Shown piece by piece: positions 22,336 to 32,605 of a stretch of 64,000 nt of DNA. The stretch comes from an uncultured Amylibacter sp. (lineage in GTDB: Bacteria > Pseudomonadota > Alphaproteobacteria > Rhodobacterales > Rhodobacteraceae). The translations under genes were made by a program, and so were the position numbers. Each line of letters opens with the position of its first letter. The stretch's first letter is position 1. The notes under the pieces were generated by a model, which ran no database searches, was not told where the DNA came from, and saw only the letters and a list, made by a program, of their open reading frames with translations. Location: the NCBI GenBank assembly GCA_905182285.1, contig CAJJAY010000007.1:124825-188824 (forward strand), given 5' to 3'.

Positions 22336-24894
22336 TTATTTCAGTATTTTATTAACAATTTCTGCTGCATCCTTTGATAATCCATTTGAAGTTTGTATTT
22401 TTCGAAGCTGGGTTGTCATCAATATTTGACGTTTCTTATCATAGCGTTTCCAAGTCTCAAATACTCCACACATTCTAGCGGCAGTTTGTGGATTTACTTT
22501 ATCTAATTTTATCAGCCAATTCGCAACAAATTCATAACCAGATCCGTCTGCCATATGAAAAGAACATGGCATCATAGCAAATGAACCTATTAAACTTCGA
22601 AAGCGATTTGGATTTTTCCAATTAAAATCAACATGAGAAGATAGTTTTTTTGCGATTTCCAGCGCTTTTTTTGGTGGTGCTGAAGTAATTTGAATAGCAA
22701 ACCATTTATCAATAACAAGTGAATCTGATCGCCATTGATTATAAAAATCACCAATACAGTCACTTTTAATATCAGCTGCAATTATTAAGCCAAGTGCAGA
22801 TAGTTGTTCGGTCATGTTATCTGCAGATTTAAATTGTTCAAGGGCAGCTTTTCCACTATCTAATTTAGTAATATATTTGAGACTGGCATTTCGTAATGAT
22901 CTCTGGCCTGCATCTCTGGGGTCTGGCGTATATGAATTTTGAAATGTTAAATTTTTATATGTATTTATGAATTGCTTATTTAAATTTTTTGCTATGCATA
23001 ACTCAAGCTTTGTTACAGCAGTAAAGATTTTATCTGGATCAGGAACAATACCCCTTTCAAACATTGATTGTGCTATTGTTTCCTGTGATGGCAGGGTTAA
23101 GAGTAATGAGCGATAAGCTAAGTCTAAATTTTCATCTGATATTATTTTTGAAAGCGCCTCAATGTAAGGCAACAAATCAATGGTAGTTTCGTTAACTTCT
23201 GATATCAATAATTCAATTGAAATATTGCGACCAGCCTCCCATTTGTTAAATGTATCAGTGTCATTTTTAAATAAAAATGTTTGGTTTTCTATATTAACTT
23301 TCTGTTCCAAAATAATTGGTGCTGAGAATCCACGTAGTAATGAAATGATTGGTTTCTCATTCACTTTAAAATAAAATGTCTGTGATTTTTTATATAAATT
23401 AAGAATAACTTCAGGTAAAATTTCTAATCCAGATTTGCCTATAAATCCAGTTCGAATTGGTATTACTTGAGGAAGTTTATTCCTACGATTAAGAGAAGGA
23501 TTTTGATCTTGATCTAAAGTTAATTCAAGCACTCCATCTTTATAGCACTCTTTTACAGTAACCTTTGGAGTACCACTTTGGCTGTACCACAACTTAAATT
23601 GAGTTAAATCTATTTCACAACTATCTTCAAATACCTTAATCCAGTCTTCAATTGTGCATGCTTGTCCATCGTGTCGGTCAAAGTATAATTCTAGAGCTTT
23701 ATAGTATGAAGCATCTCCAACTAATAGCTTTAACATTCCAATTATTTCAGATCCTTTTTCATAAACTGTTGAAGTATAAAAATTATTAATTTCAACATAC
23801 TTTTCTGGCCTGCAAGGGTGAGCTAAAGGCCCTGCATCTTCACGAAATTGTCTGGATCGTAATTGAATAACATCTTCGATTCTTTTAACAGCATGGGAAC
23901 GCTGATCTGCGCTAAATTGTTGATCACGAAAGACTGTTAATCCTTCTTTTAAACATAATTGAAACCAATTTTTACATGTGATGCGATTACCTGTCCAATT
24001 ATGAAAGTATTCGTGTGCGATAATCCCTTCAATAAGTTCAAAATCACGGTCAGTAGCAGTTTCTTGGCTGGCTAAAACGTATTTAGAATTAAAAATATTT
24101 AACCCTTTATTTTCCATCGCACCCATATTGAAATCATCAACTGCTACAATCATAAACAAATCTAAATCATATTCTCTTTTATAAATTTCTTCGTCCCACT
24201 TCATGGACCTTTTTAGCGCATCCATTGCATATTCGCACTTACTTTGATCGCCTTCCCTCACGTAAATTTGCAAATCAACATTACGACCGCTCATTGTGAT
24301 AAAAGTATCTTCGTAAAATACTAAATCACCAGCAACGAGAGCAAATAAATAAGCAGGTTTAACCCAAGGGTCTTGCCACTTTCCATGTCCCATTTTGTTG
24401 CCATTAGATAATAGCGTAGGTAAAGTGCTTTCAATAGTTACATTAAATAGAGCCATTACATCTGGCCTATCTGGATAATAGGTGATTTTTCTAAACCCTT
24501 GTGCTTCACATTGTGTGCAGTACATTCCTTTAGAAATGTATAAGCCTTCCAGAGCAGTATTGCTTTGTGGATTAATTTCTACTTCAGAAGTCCACGTAAA
24601 ACCACTTTGAGGAATAAATTCCGATGAAATGGATAAACCTTCAGTGTTTATATTTATCTGGTTTAAGTCTATTTCGCTATTATCAATTTCTGCACTAATC
24701 AATTTTAACATACGTCCATCGAGTTCAAGTGAATGTGGTCCATCTATTCTATTGGGGTTTGCTATGAATTTGATATTTGACTTCACGCGAGTTTTAGTTG
24801 GATCTAATTTAAAAAATAAATCAACAGTTTCGACCCAAAAAGCAGGCTCTTGATAATCAGATAATAGTATTTGAGGTGCTTCATCTTGGCGCAT
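22336..24894 (-). CDS. pepN: Aminopeptidase N (M1)
   Basis: GAMENKGLNIFN, HEYFHNWTGNRITC zinc-site motifs. Confidence 0.96.
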   Translation of the reverse strand: MRQDEAPQILLSDYQEPAFWVETVDLFFKLDPTKTRVKSNIKFIANPNRIDGPHSLELDGRMLKLISAEIDNSEIDLNQININTEGLSISSEFIPQSGFTWTSEVEINPQSNTALEGLYISKGMYCTQCEAQGFRKITYYPDRPDVMALFNVTIESTLPTLLSNGNKMGHGKWQDPWVKPAYLFALVAGDLVFYEDTFITMSGRNVDLQIYVREGDQSKCEYAMDALKRSMKWDEEIYKREYDLDLFMIVAVDDFNMGAMENKGLNIFNSKYVLASQETATDRDFELIEGIIAHEYFHNWTGNRITCKNWFQLCLKEGLTVFRDQQFSADQRSHAVKRIEDVIQLRSRQFREDAGPLAHPCRPEKYVEINNFYTSTVYEKGSEIIGMLKLLVGDASYYKALELYFDRHDGQACTIEDWIKVFEDSCEIDLTQFKLWYSQSGTPKVTVKECYKDGVLELTLDQDQNPSLNRRNKLPQVIPIRTGFIGKSGLEILPEVILNLYKKSQTFYFKVNEKPIISLLRGFSAPIILEQKVNIENQTFLFKNDTDTFNKWEAGRNISIELLISEVNETTIDLLPYIEALSKIISDENLDLAYRSLLLTLPSQETIAQSMFERGIVPDPDKIFTAVTKLELCIAKNLNKQFINTYKNLTFQNSYTPDPRDAGQRSLRNASLKYITKLDSGKAALEQFKSADNMTEQLSALGLIIAADIKSDCIGDFYNQWRSDSLVIDKWFAIQITSAPPKKALEIAKKLSSHVDFNWKNPNRFRSLIGSFAMMPCSFHMADGSGYEFVANWLIKLDKVNPQTAARMCGVFETWKRYDKKRQILMTTQLRKIQTSNGLSKDAAEIVNKILK

Positions 24895-25142
24895 TTAGAT
24901 ATTTCCATTAATTATTTGTTAAACAGTGTAGAATTGTCTCTAGACTGCAAGAGAAAATTTTGTATACCGTTGCATACATCGTGGCTTGTTTGCAAGATTA
25001 AGAATTAACTTGCCTTTTATAATTGGTAATATTACTTGACCAATACCTCTATTGTAGATTGAAATAGAATTTTTATTAATTCAATGTAATATTTCAGAGA
25101 TAATTGAGTTATTGAATGTCTGTTAAATTGGAGATTAGCGAA

Positions 25143-27272
25143 ATGCGAACTGAAAAATATGGATTAAAGGTAGATGACAAATTAGTTGAATTTGTTGAAG
25201 CTAACGCTTTGCCTGGAATTGATATATCATCTAAGGATTTCTGGAGAGGTTTAGCGGGTATAGTAAATAAATTAGGCCCAAAAAATAAAGAATTATTACA
25301 AAAAAGAAAAGAATTAAAACAGAAAATTGATAGTTGGCATATTGAACAGCGTAACAAGCAATTTAATTCTGCTGAATATAAAAAATTTCTTAAAGATATT
25401 GGGTATTTAGTTGATGAAGGCCCTGATTTTAAAATAGAGACAACTAATGTTGATGATGAAATTGCTAGTATTGCTGGCCCACAACTAGTTGTACCCATTA
25501 CAAATTCACGTTTCGCTTTGAATGCTGCAAATGCAAGATATGGTTCATTATATGACTGTGTGTATGGAACTGATGTATTAGGCAGTACATCGCAATCCAA
25601 GAGTTATGATCCAGCTCGTGGTGCAGAGGTTATTGCTTATTCAAAAAACTTTCTGGATGAAACTTTTCCCATTTCTGGACTTTCACATGCAGATGCAACT
25701 AATTACTGGGTCGAAGAGGGTGAATTACTTATAGATGGAAAAAAATTAAAAAATCCAAATCAATTTGTTGGATATCGAGATGAAACCAAATCTCCAGAAG
25801 GAGTATTATTAAAAAATAATGGGCTACACGTTGAACTATATTTCAATAGGGAAACCCCAATTGGTCAAGCTGATAAAGCAGGTATTGCTGATGTAATTTT
25901 AGAAAGTGCATTATCAGCAATAATGGATTGTGAAGATAGTGTGGCAGCAGTTGATGCTGAAGATAAAATACTTGCGTATTCAAATTGGCTAGGTTTGATG
26001 AAACGGGATTTGACATGCAATTTATCAAAAAATGGAAAAACCTTAAGAAGAAGGCTTTTGCCTGACCGCATTTATATATCTCCAGGAGGATCAACATTCC
26101 AAGTCAAAGGTAGGGCGCTAATGTTGGTACGTAATGTTGGACATTTAATGACCAACCCAGCTATTTTAGACACCCATGGGGATGAAATTGGCGAGGGTTT
26201 TATGGATGCAATGTTCACCGTCACTATAGCAATGCATGATCTAGACCGTAAATCAGGTAATTCAATTACTGGGTCTGTTTATATTGTTAAACCAAAAATG
26301 CACGGACCTGAAGAAGTTGCTTTTACTGATGAGCTTTTTACGGAAGTTGAAAAAGCTTTAGGATTACCACAATATACAGTTAAAATTGGTATTATGGATG
26401 AAGAAAGACGCACAACTGTTAATTTGAAAGAATGTATACGTGCAGCGAAAAACCGTGTTGCGTTTATTAATACTGGCTTTTTAGATCGCACAGGTGATGA
26501 AATACATACGTCAATGGAGGCTGGGCCATTTTTAAGAAAAGATGAGATAAAAAAACAACCATGGATTGCCGCATATGAAGATCAAAATATTGATGTTGGT
26601 TTAGCATGTGGATTGCAAGGAAAAGCCCAAATTGGTAAAGGAATGTGGGCAGTACCTGATAATATGGCAGATATGATGGATCAAAAAGGTTCACACCCGG
26701 ATTCAGGAGCAAATTGCGCTTGGGTTCCATCACCTACAGCAGCAACATTACACGCAATGCATTATCATAAAATTGATGTTTTTAAACGCCAAGATGAAAT
26801 AAAGTCTGGTGGTAAGAGAGCTTCTGTTGACACAATTTTAGAAATTCCTGTCTCGAAAGGCCAAAATTGGTCAGATGATGAAATAACACGGGAAATTGAG
26901 AATAATGCGCAAGGAATATTAGGTTATGTTGTGCGATGGGTAGATCAAGGCATAGGATGTTCAAAAGTTCCAGACATAAACAATGTTGGTTTAATGGAAG
27001 ATAGAGCAACGTGTCGCATATCTGCTCAACATATTGCAAATTGGTTGCATCATGGTGTTGTTTCTCAAGAAGAAGTCATGCAAATTTTGCAAAGAATGGC
27101 AGGGGTCGTTGATATGCAAAATGCTAATGATCCAGCTTATAAATTAATGGCGCCTGATTTTACTTCCATCGCATTTCAAGCAGCATGTGATTTGGTGTTT
27201 AAAGGAACTATTCAACCTTCTGGATATACTGAACCGGTCTTACATGCGCGAAGATTAGAACTTAAAGGATAA
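25143..27272 (+). CDS. glcB: Malate synthase G (start 25116 or 25143)
   Basis: ~718 aa; [55 protein letters not shown]. Confidence 0.95.
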   Translation: MRTEKYGLKVDDKLVEFVEANALPGIDISSKDFWRGLAGIVNKLGPKNKELLQKRKELKQKIDSWHIEQRNKQFNSAEYKKFLKDIGYLVDEGPDFKIETTNVDDEIASIAGPQLVVPITNSRFALNAANARYGSLYDCVYGTDVLGSTSQSKSYDPARGAEVIAYSKNFLDETFPISGLSHADATNYWVEEGELLIDGKKLKNPNQFVGYRDETKSPEGVLLKNNGLHVELYFNRETPIGQADKAGIADVILESALSAIMDCEDSVAAVDAEDKILAYSNWLGLMKRDLTCNLSKNGKTLRRRLLPDRIYISPGGSTFQVKGRALMLVRNVGHLMTNPAILDTHGDEIGEGFMDAMFTVTIAMHDLDRKSGNSITGSVYIVKPKMHGPEEVAFTDELFTEVEKALGLPQYTVKIGIMDEERRTTVNLKECIRAAKNRVAFINTGFLDRTGDEIHTSMEAGPFLRKDEIKKQPWIAAYEDQNIDVGLACGLQGKAQIGKGMWAVPDNMADMMDQKGSHPDSGANCAWVPSPTAATLHAMHYHKIDVFKRQDEIKSGGKRASVDTILEIPVSKGQNWSDDEITREIENNAQGILGYVVRWVDQGIGCSKVPDINNVGLMEDRATCRISAQHIANWLHHGVVSQEEVMQILQRMAGVVDMQNANDPAYKLMAPDFTSIAFQAACDLVFKGTIQPSGYTEPVLHARRLELKG

Positions 27273-27278
27273 CTAAAA

Positions 27279-27707
27279 ATGTCAGATATATCTCTGGTGA
27301 AAGCCCGTGAAATTATAAAAAATATACTTCAAGAAGGCTCTAAGAAAAATATGCAGCCTTTATCTGTCGTTGTATTGGATCCAGGTGGAAATTTAAAAGC
27401 TTTTGAACGTTCAGATGGTGCTTCGCCGGGGCGCTTTAAAGTGGCGGATGGGAAAGCCCATGCAGCTATTATGATGGGTATACCTTCTTCAGCTATAATG
27501 CAAAGAGCTGAACAGCAGGCTTACTTTGTGAATGCACTAAGTGTTTCTTTTAATGGTCGCTTCACTCCAGTTAGTGGGGGTGTTTTGGTCAAGGATGATG
27601 ATAACATAATAATTGGTGCTGTTGGTGTTACTGGAGATACGTCTGAAAATGATACAATAGCAGCAGTTGCAGGAATTCAGTCAGCTGGCTTAAATTACGT
27701 GGCGTAA
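27279..27707 (+). CDS. GlcG/HbpS-family (heme-binding-like) protein
   Basis: VVLDPGGNLKAFERSDGASPG, VSGGVLVKD, GAVGVTGDTSENDT; follows glcB by 6 nt. Confidence 0.85.
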   Translation: MSDISLVKAREIIKNILQEGSKKNMQPLSVVVLDPGGNLKAFERSDGASPGRFKVADGKAHAAIMMGIPSSAIMQRAEQQAYFVNALSVSFNGRFTPVSGGVLVKDDDNIIIGAVGVTGDTSENDTIAAVAGIQSAGLNYVA

Positions 27708-27768
27708 TACTTTAAATAATTGTAATATTTATAATATAATAAAATTATTGATTATTTTAGGGTTACTT

Positions 27769-28512
27769 ATGAAACGTCCGATTGTTGGAGTTATATCAAA
27801 TTCTTATCTTGTTGATGATTCATACCCTGTACAATTGGCTGGCACTTCAAACTTAGAGGCACTTTATAATGTATCAAAAGCTTTACCTGTAATTTTTCCA
27901 GGAATACCGGAAATCTGTGATACAAATGAAATTTGTGAAAATTTTGATGGAATTCTTTTAACTGGTGCTAGACCTAATATTCATCCTAAAGAATATGGTG
28001 AAAAACCAACTTTAGAGCATGGTGACTTTGATATTGATCGTGACACTGTTGCTTTGCCACTAGTACGAGCATGTGTTGAAAAAGGGATTCCTATCCTTGG
28101 TATATGTAGAGGCTTTCAAGAATTTAATGTTGCATATGGTGGGTCACTTTATCCGGAAATTCGTGATTTACCTGGTCGAATAAATCACCGGATGCCCCCA
28201 GAAGGTACAATTGAAGAAAAATTTGCTATGCGTCATGAGGTTGATTTGCTTCAGGGGGGGCATTTCGAAAAAATTTTTGGAACAAAAAAAATAATAACAA
28301 ATTCATTACACGGTCAGGGAATCAAGGAAGCTGGAGAAAGAGTAATTATTGAGGGTTATGCATCAGATGGAACGCCTGAAGCAATTCGTATAAAAAATGC
28401 ATCAAATTTTGCTTATGCAGTCCAATGGCATCCTGAGTGGAATGCATTAAATGATCCTATTTCTAGGCCACTTTTTGAAGCTTTTGGTCGAGCAATACAT
28501 CTAACTATTTAA
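27769..28512 (+). CDS. Gamma-glutamyl-GABA hydrolase-like class I glutamine amidotransferase (peptidase C26)
   Basis: GILLTGARPNIHP, PILGICRGFQEFNVAYGGSLY, AVQWHPEW catalytic motifs. Confidence 0.88.
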   Translation: MKRPIVGVISNSYLVDDSYPVQLAGTSNLEALYNVSKALPVIFPGIPEICDTNEICENFDGILLTGARPNIHPKEYGEKPTLEHGDFDIDRDTVALPLVRACVEKGIPILGICRGFQEFNVAYGGSLYPEIRDLPGRINHRMPPEGTIEEKFAMRHEVDLLQGGHFEKIFGTKKIITNSLHGQGIKEAGERVIIEGYASDGTPEAIRIKNASNFAYAVQWHPEWNALNDPISRPLFEAFGRAIHLTI

Positions 28513-28625
28513 TAGTTTTAATAAACTAATAATTTAATAAAACTGGTTTTTATTTTTATATATGTTCTTTATTGATGATATTTAAATAATAAATATTTTT
28601 ACATCTAACGTGTTATTTAGGTAGG

Positions 28626-29624
28626 TTGGAATTGAAGCGAATAAATAGAACATTTTCTGTGGCTCCAATGATGGACTGGACTGATAAGCACTGTCGCTAT
28701 CTTCACAGATTAATTTCGAAAAATGTCTTACTTTATACTGAAATGGTAACAGCACCTGCTTTGATACATGGAGACAGCGATCGTTTACTTGAGTTTAATA
28801 AAATAGAACATCCTGTAGCGCTACAATTAGGAGGTTCTGATCCGGATCAATTATCTAAAGCCACAAAATTAGGATGTGACGCCGGCTATGATGAAATAAA
28901 TATAAACATTGGATGTCCATCAGACAGAGTTCAATCTGGTAGATTTGGCGCATGTTTAATGAGAGAACCTGAGCTAGTAAGCGATTGCGTTAGCGCAATG
29001 ATAGAAGCATCCACTGGCGCTGAAATAACTGTAAAATGTCGTATTGGAGTGGATAATCAAGATCCTAATCAAGTCTTACCTGATTTTATTGATAAAGTCT
29101 CTCAAGCTGGTGTAAATTCTTTTACTATACATGCACGTAAGGCCTGGTTAAATGGTCTTTCTCCAAAACAAAACCGTGATGTTCCCCCATTGAACTATGA
29201 TTTAGTTCATAGGATGAAAAAGGATTGGCCTGGTCTGGAAATTGTTTTAAATGGTGGGTTGCAAAGCTTTGATCAAGCAGTAGGGGAAATTGATAAAGGA
29301 CTGGATGGTGCTATGATTGGAAGGTTTGCCTACCATAACCCAATGGAAATTTTATCGAATGCTGATAGTTTATTTGAATCGAACTTGACCAATAAATCAG
29401 TGCAAGAAATTATAAATGAAATGCTTCCATACATTCAAAATCATTTAGATTCAGGTGGCCGCTTAAACCAAATTACACGACACATGCTTGGACTTTTTGC
29501 TGGAAAAGCTGGTGCCAAGATATGGAAACGGACACTTTCTGATGAGGCGCATAAAAAAGATGCTGATGTTGATGTTGTTAAAAATGCATTGCGTAATGCA
29601 TTAGAAAAGCAGAACATTATATAA
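28626..29624 (+). CDS. dusA: tRNA-dihydrouridine synthase A (TTG start)
   Basis: VAPMMDWTDKHCR, NINIGCPSDRVQSGRFGACLM. Confidence 0.94.
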   Translation: MELKRINRTFSVAPMMDWTDKHCRYLHRLISKNVLLYTEMVTAPALIHGDSDRLLEFNKIEHPVALQLGGSDPDQLSKATKLGCDAGYDEININIGCPSDRVQSGRFGACLMREPELVSDCVSAMIEASTGAEITVKCRIGVDNQDPNQVLPDFIDKVSQAGVNSFTIHARKAWLNGLSPKQNRDVPPLNYDLVHRMKKDWPGLEIVLNGGLQSFDQAVGEIDKGLDGAMIGRFAYHNPMEILSNADSLFESNLTNKSVQEIINEMLPYIQNHLDSGGRLNQITRHMLGLFAGKAGAKIWKRTLSDEAHKKDADVDVVKNALRNALEKQNII

Positions 29625-29654
29625 TGAAAGCTTTAAAAAGATTTGCATAATTTG

Positions 29655-30479
29655 ATGGAATATATCTCAATATTTTTTCCAACGATAGCTATGCTATTGA
29701 TAGTTGGTGCGTTTGCTGGAATTTTAGCTGGATTGTTGGGTGTGGGTGGAGGAATAGTTTTAGTTCCAGCGTTCTTCTATGCTTTTAATAGTTTGGGCTA
29801 TTTTAACGAGCAATTAATGCAAGTTTGTGTTGCAACTTCTCTTGCAACAATAGTTTTCACGTCTATTCGATCAGTCTTAAGTCATAACAAAAAGAAAATG
29901 GTAGAATGGAGAATATTAAAGCTATGGTCGCCAGGTATTGTTCTTGGAGCGATCATGGGCGTCTTAATAGCTTCTAAATTACATTCTGACTCTTTGACTA
30001 TTATATTTGGTTCATTAGGAATTTTAATTGGATTATATATGGCGTTTTCTAAGAAGGAATGGTCTTTAGGGAATACAATGCCAGTGGGTTTTTTGAGAAC
30101 CCTTATTAGTTCTGTAGTTGGATTTTTATCAGTATTAATGGGTATTGGGGGTGGTAGCCTAGCAGTTCCTTTAATGACATTGCATAAAGTTAATATCCAC
30201 AAAGCTGTAGCAACTGGTGCAGGTTTTGGTCTCGTAATAGCTTTGCCAAGTTCATTTGGCTTTCTTATAACACATCCACCTTTAGCTGGATTGCCGCCTA
30301 TGACGATAGGGTATATAAATATTCCTGCTTTTCTTATAATAATATCTATGACAATGATAACTGCCCCCATGGGTGCAAGTTTGGCTCATAAACTTAACGT
30401 TATAGTTTTGAAAAGGACATTTGCATTTTTTTTGATAAGTGTTGCTATAAACATGCTTTATAAAAGTTATTTTACCTAG
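29655..30479 (+). CDS. Sulfite exporter TauE/SafE-family permease
   Basis: AGLLGVGGGIVLVPAF and LMGIGGGSLAVPLM repeated motifs, multiple TM. Confidence 0.88.
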   Translation: MEYISIFFPTIAMLLIVGAFAGILAGLLGVGGGIVLVPAFFYAFNSLGYFNEQLMQVCVATSLATIVFTSIRSVLSHNKKKMVEWRILKLWSPGIVLGAIMGVLIASKLHSDSLTIIFGSLGILIGLYMAFSKKEWSLGNTMPVGFLRTLISSVVGFLSVLMGIGGGSLAVPLMTLHKVNIHKAVATGAGFGLVIALPSSFGFLITHPPLAGLPPMTIGYINIPAFLIIISMTMITAPMGASLAHKLNVIVLKRTFAFFLISVAINMLYKSYFT

Positions 30480-30694
30480 GGTTTATTCATCTTGCGCCGT
30501 CTACCTCGGACTTTGCCTGCTCTAGAAGGTAATTCTTTCATTTTAAGCTGTCTCTCAATTGGTGACATATTAGACCATTCTGAAATTTCTAAACCAGTCC
30601 GGTAACAACCCATACAAAATCCACTATCTGGGTGAATAATGCATAATTTCACACATGGACTTTCAACCTCTTCACGCTTCCAAACTTCATCCAT
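30476..30694 (-). CDS. DUF1289 domain protein
   Basis: SPCVKLCIIHPDSGFCMGCYRTGLEISEWSNMSPIER Cys pattern. Confidence 0.9.
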   Translation of the reverse strand: MDEVWKREEVESPCVKLCIIHPDSGFCMGCYRTGLEISEWSNMSPIERQLKMKELPSRAGKVRGRRRKMNKP

Positions 30695-31164
30695 TATACA
30701 ATATTTCCAATACGGTCTAGCGCACCCTGTAAGATGAAACTAGCTGCAACATGATCAATATTATTTGCACGTTTTGCCCTACTCATATCTGCTTCTAGCA
30801 TTGCTCGTTCTGCAGCTACACTGGACAATCGTTCATCCCAAAATGTAATAGGAAATTTACACCTTGATGATAAGTTTCTTGCAAAAGCACGTGTTGCTTG
30901 GCATCTCGGCCCTTCAGTTCCATCCATATTCATTGGGAGGCCAAGTATTATTCCACCTGTATCGGTAGATTTGAAAATTATATCTAGTGCATCACAATCA
31001 ATACCAAATTTTTTTCGTTTAATTGTTTCTCGAGGTGTTGCAACTGACCATAAGGTGTCAGACACAGCAATTCCAATTGTTTTAGTGCCTAAATCAAGGC
31101 CAATTAATGATTTAAATTTTGGTATTGCTGATGCAAACTCTATGAAATCATTGTAACAACTCAT
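30694..31164 (-). CDS. ruvX: Holliday junction resolvase-like RuvX/YqgF (start at MSCYND...)
   Basis: LIGLDLGTKTIGIAVSD, WDERLSS; start chosen to give 4-bp overlap with ccmI. Confidence 0.93.
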   Translation of the reverse strand: MSCYNDFIEFASAIPKFKSLIGLDLGTKTIGIAVSDTLWSVATPRETIKRKKFGIDCDALDIIFKSTDTGGIILGLPMNMDGTEGPRCQATRAFARNLSSRCKFPITFWDERLSSVAAERAMLEADMSRAKRANNIDHVAASFILQGALDRIGNIV

Positions 31165-32369
31165 TGAGAAACCTTTGCTGCTTTTGCTGCTTTTTGCAAA
31201 ATCTCCAGGTCTTTTGCACTTTTCGAAAAAACATTTTGGGCTTCTTTCCATATATTAGATGCACTTGTAGTTTCGCCTAATACGCCGAGTGCACGAATTA
31301 ATCGAGCCCATTCATTTACTGAACCACCTTCAGTTGCTAGCCTATTACTCAAACTTGTCACCATACCCTGAATCATTTCCATACGCTCTTGATCAGACAT
31401 ATTTTTGGCAGAATCTATTTGTTCTGAGTTTGGTCCTGGTAGTTGGTCCTCTGATAAATTTACTCCAGCCAAGCGTGCAATATCAATTATTTGGTCTTTA
31501 ATAAGTGGTATCCAAGGCGCATTTTCTGGACCTTCATTAAGTAAATTTTCCCAAAGTCTTAGTGCGACATCAGGGCGTCCATTTTGTGCCATTGATAATC
31601 CTGAGTAATATCTTGCTCGACCATCATTTGGCGTTAACTCTAATGCGCGCCTTAGTGTTGTTTCTGCTTCCGGGGAAACATACCCATTAGTTGCCACAAT
31701 CATAACTTCAGCAAAATCAACGAAATCTTTAGCAGTTGCTTTGTTCCCTAGGATATTAATTATTTGTGTATGTGCTTTTCTAGCTGAGCGATATTTGCCT
31801 AATCTAAACTCATGTAAAGCAAGAAGCCTTAAACCTTGCATATCATTTGGTCTATCTTGCATTGCACTTCGTAATTTTGAAACCAAATCTAAATAATCAT
31901 CAGGGGCTTCTATATTTTCATCTGGAACAAGCAATTCAGCATTTTCTTGGCTAATACGATTAGAGCGGTTTTCCTGAGCTTGGGCTAATCTAGATTTTAG
32001 TGGCATATCTTTAAGCGTAGGGTTTCCTATGTAAGCATAAGTACTAAATGTCCCAATTAAAATAAAAAGAAAAATAGTGGCTGTAACAAGTCTACTAAGA
32101 ATTTTGGGATTTTTTGTGATAGTATTTTCTGATTTAGATCTTTTATCAGCTAATAGAATTCGTCGTGATACTTCGATTCTTGCTGCATCACTTTCTATTT
32201 TATTTAAAATACCTTTTTCTAAGTCTTTTTCTACTTCAATCAGTTGGTCTTTATAAATTAGTAAATCCTTGGAAGCTACACCTATATCTAATTCATGAGG
32301 AGCAATAATTGATCTCACTATTAAAATAATAATTACTATACAGACTAGAAAGCCTAAAATCCAAATCAT
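31161..32369 (-). CDS. ccmI: Cytochrome c biogenesis protein CcmI
   Basis: N-terminal TM helix, KDQLIEVEKDLEKGILNKIESDAARIEVSRRIL, C-terminal TPR. Confidence 0.85.
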   Translation of the reverse strand: MIWILGFLVCIVIIILIVRSIIAPHELDIGVASKDLLIYKDQLIEVEKDLEKGILNKIESDAARIEVSRRILLADKRSKSENTITKNPKILSRLVTATIFLFILIGTFSTYAYIGNPTLKDMPLKSRLAQAQENRSNRISQENAELLVPDENIEAPDDYLDLVSKLRSAMQDRPNDMQGLRLLALHEFRLGKYRSARKAHTQIINILGNKATAKDFVDFAEVMIVATNGYVSPEAETTLRRALELTPNDGRARYYSGLSMAQNGRPDVALRLWENLLNEGPENAPWIPLIKDQIIDIARLAGVNLSEDQLPGPNSEQIDSAKNMSDQERMEMIQGMVTSLSNRLATEGGSVNEWARLIRALGVLGETTSASNIWKEAQNVFSKSAKDLEILQKAAKAAKVSQ

Positions 32370-32487
32370 TCACTTTTCCTTTTCTACATATTATCTAGAC
32401 TTGCTTGAAGATAATGTGGAGTCATTAAAATATTAAATTATGCTATGATTTTTTTAAATTTGACCATAGATTATTTTTCGCTTACCA

Positions 32488-32555
32488 GACATTAATTGAA
32501 ATGTCGGTTCTAGAACAAATCAACTCGTATTTTCAATTTGTTTGAGAATAGAACC
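32488..32555 (+). promoter_or_regulatory. Candidate structured 5' leader of the sarcosine oxidase operon
   Basis: GACATT-6nt-AATGTC hairpin immediately followed by GGTTCT...AGAACC enclosing AACAAAT...ATTTGTT. Confidence 0.3.
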
Positions 32556-32605
32556 ATGTCATAGTATCAATAATTTTTAATATGCTGATTATAGGTAAAC
32601 ACACA

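Noticed and set aside
28254-28260. G7 homopolymer inside the C26 hydrolase gene (and C7 in argS near 45423)
   Set aside because: Both are in frame within intact genes; no sign of frameshift or phase variation.
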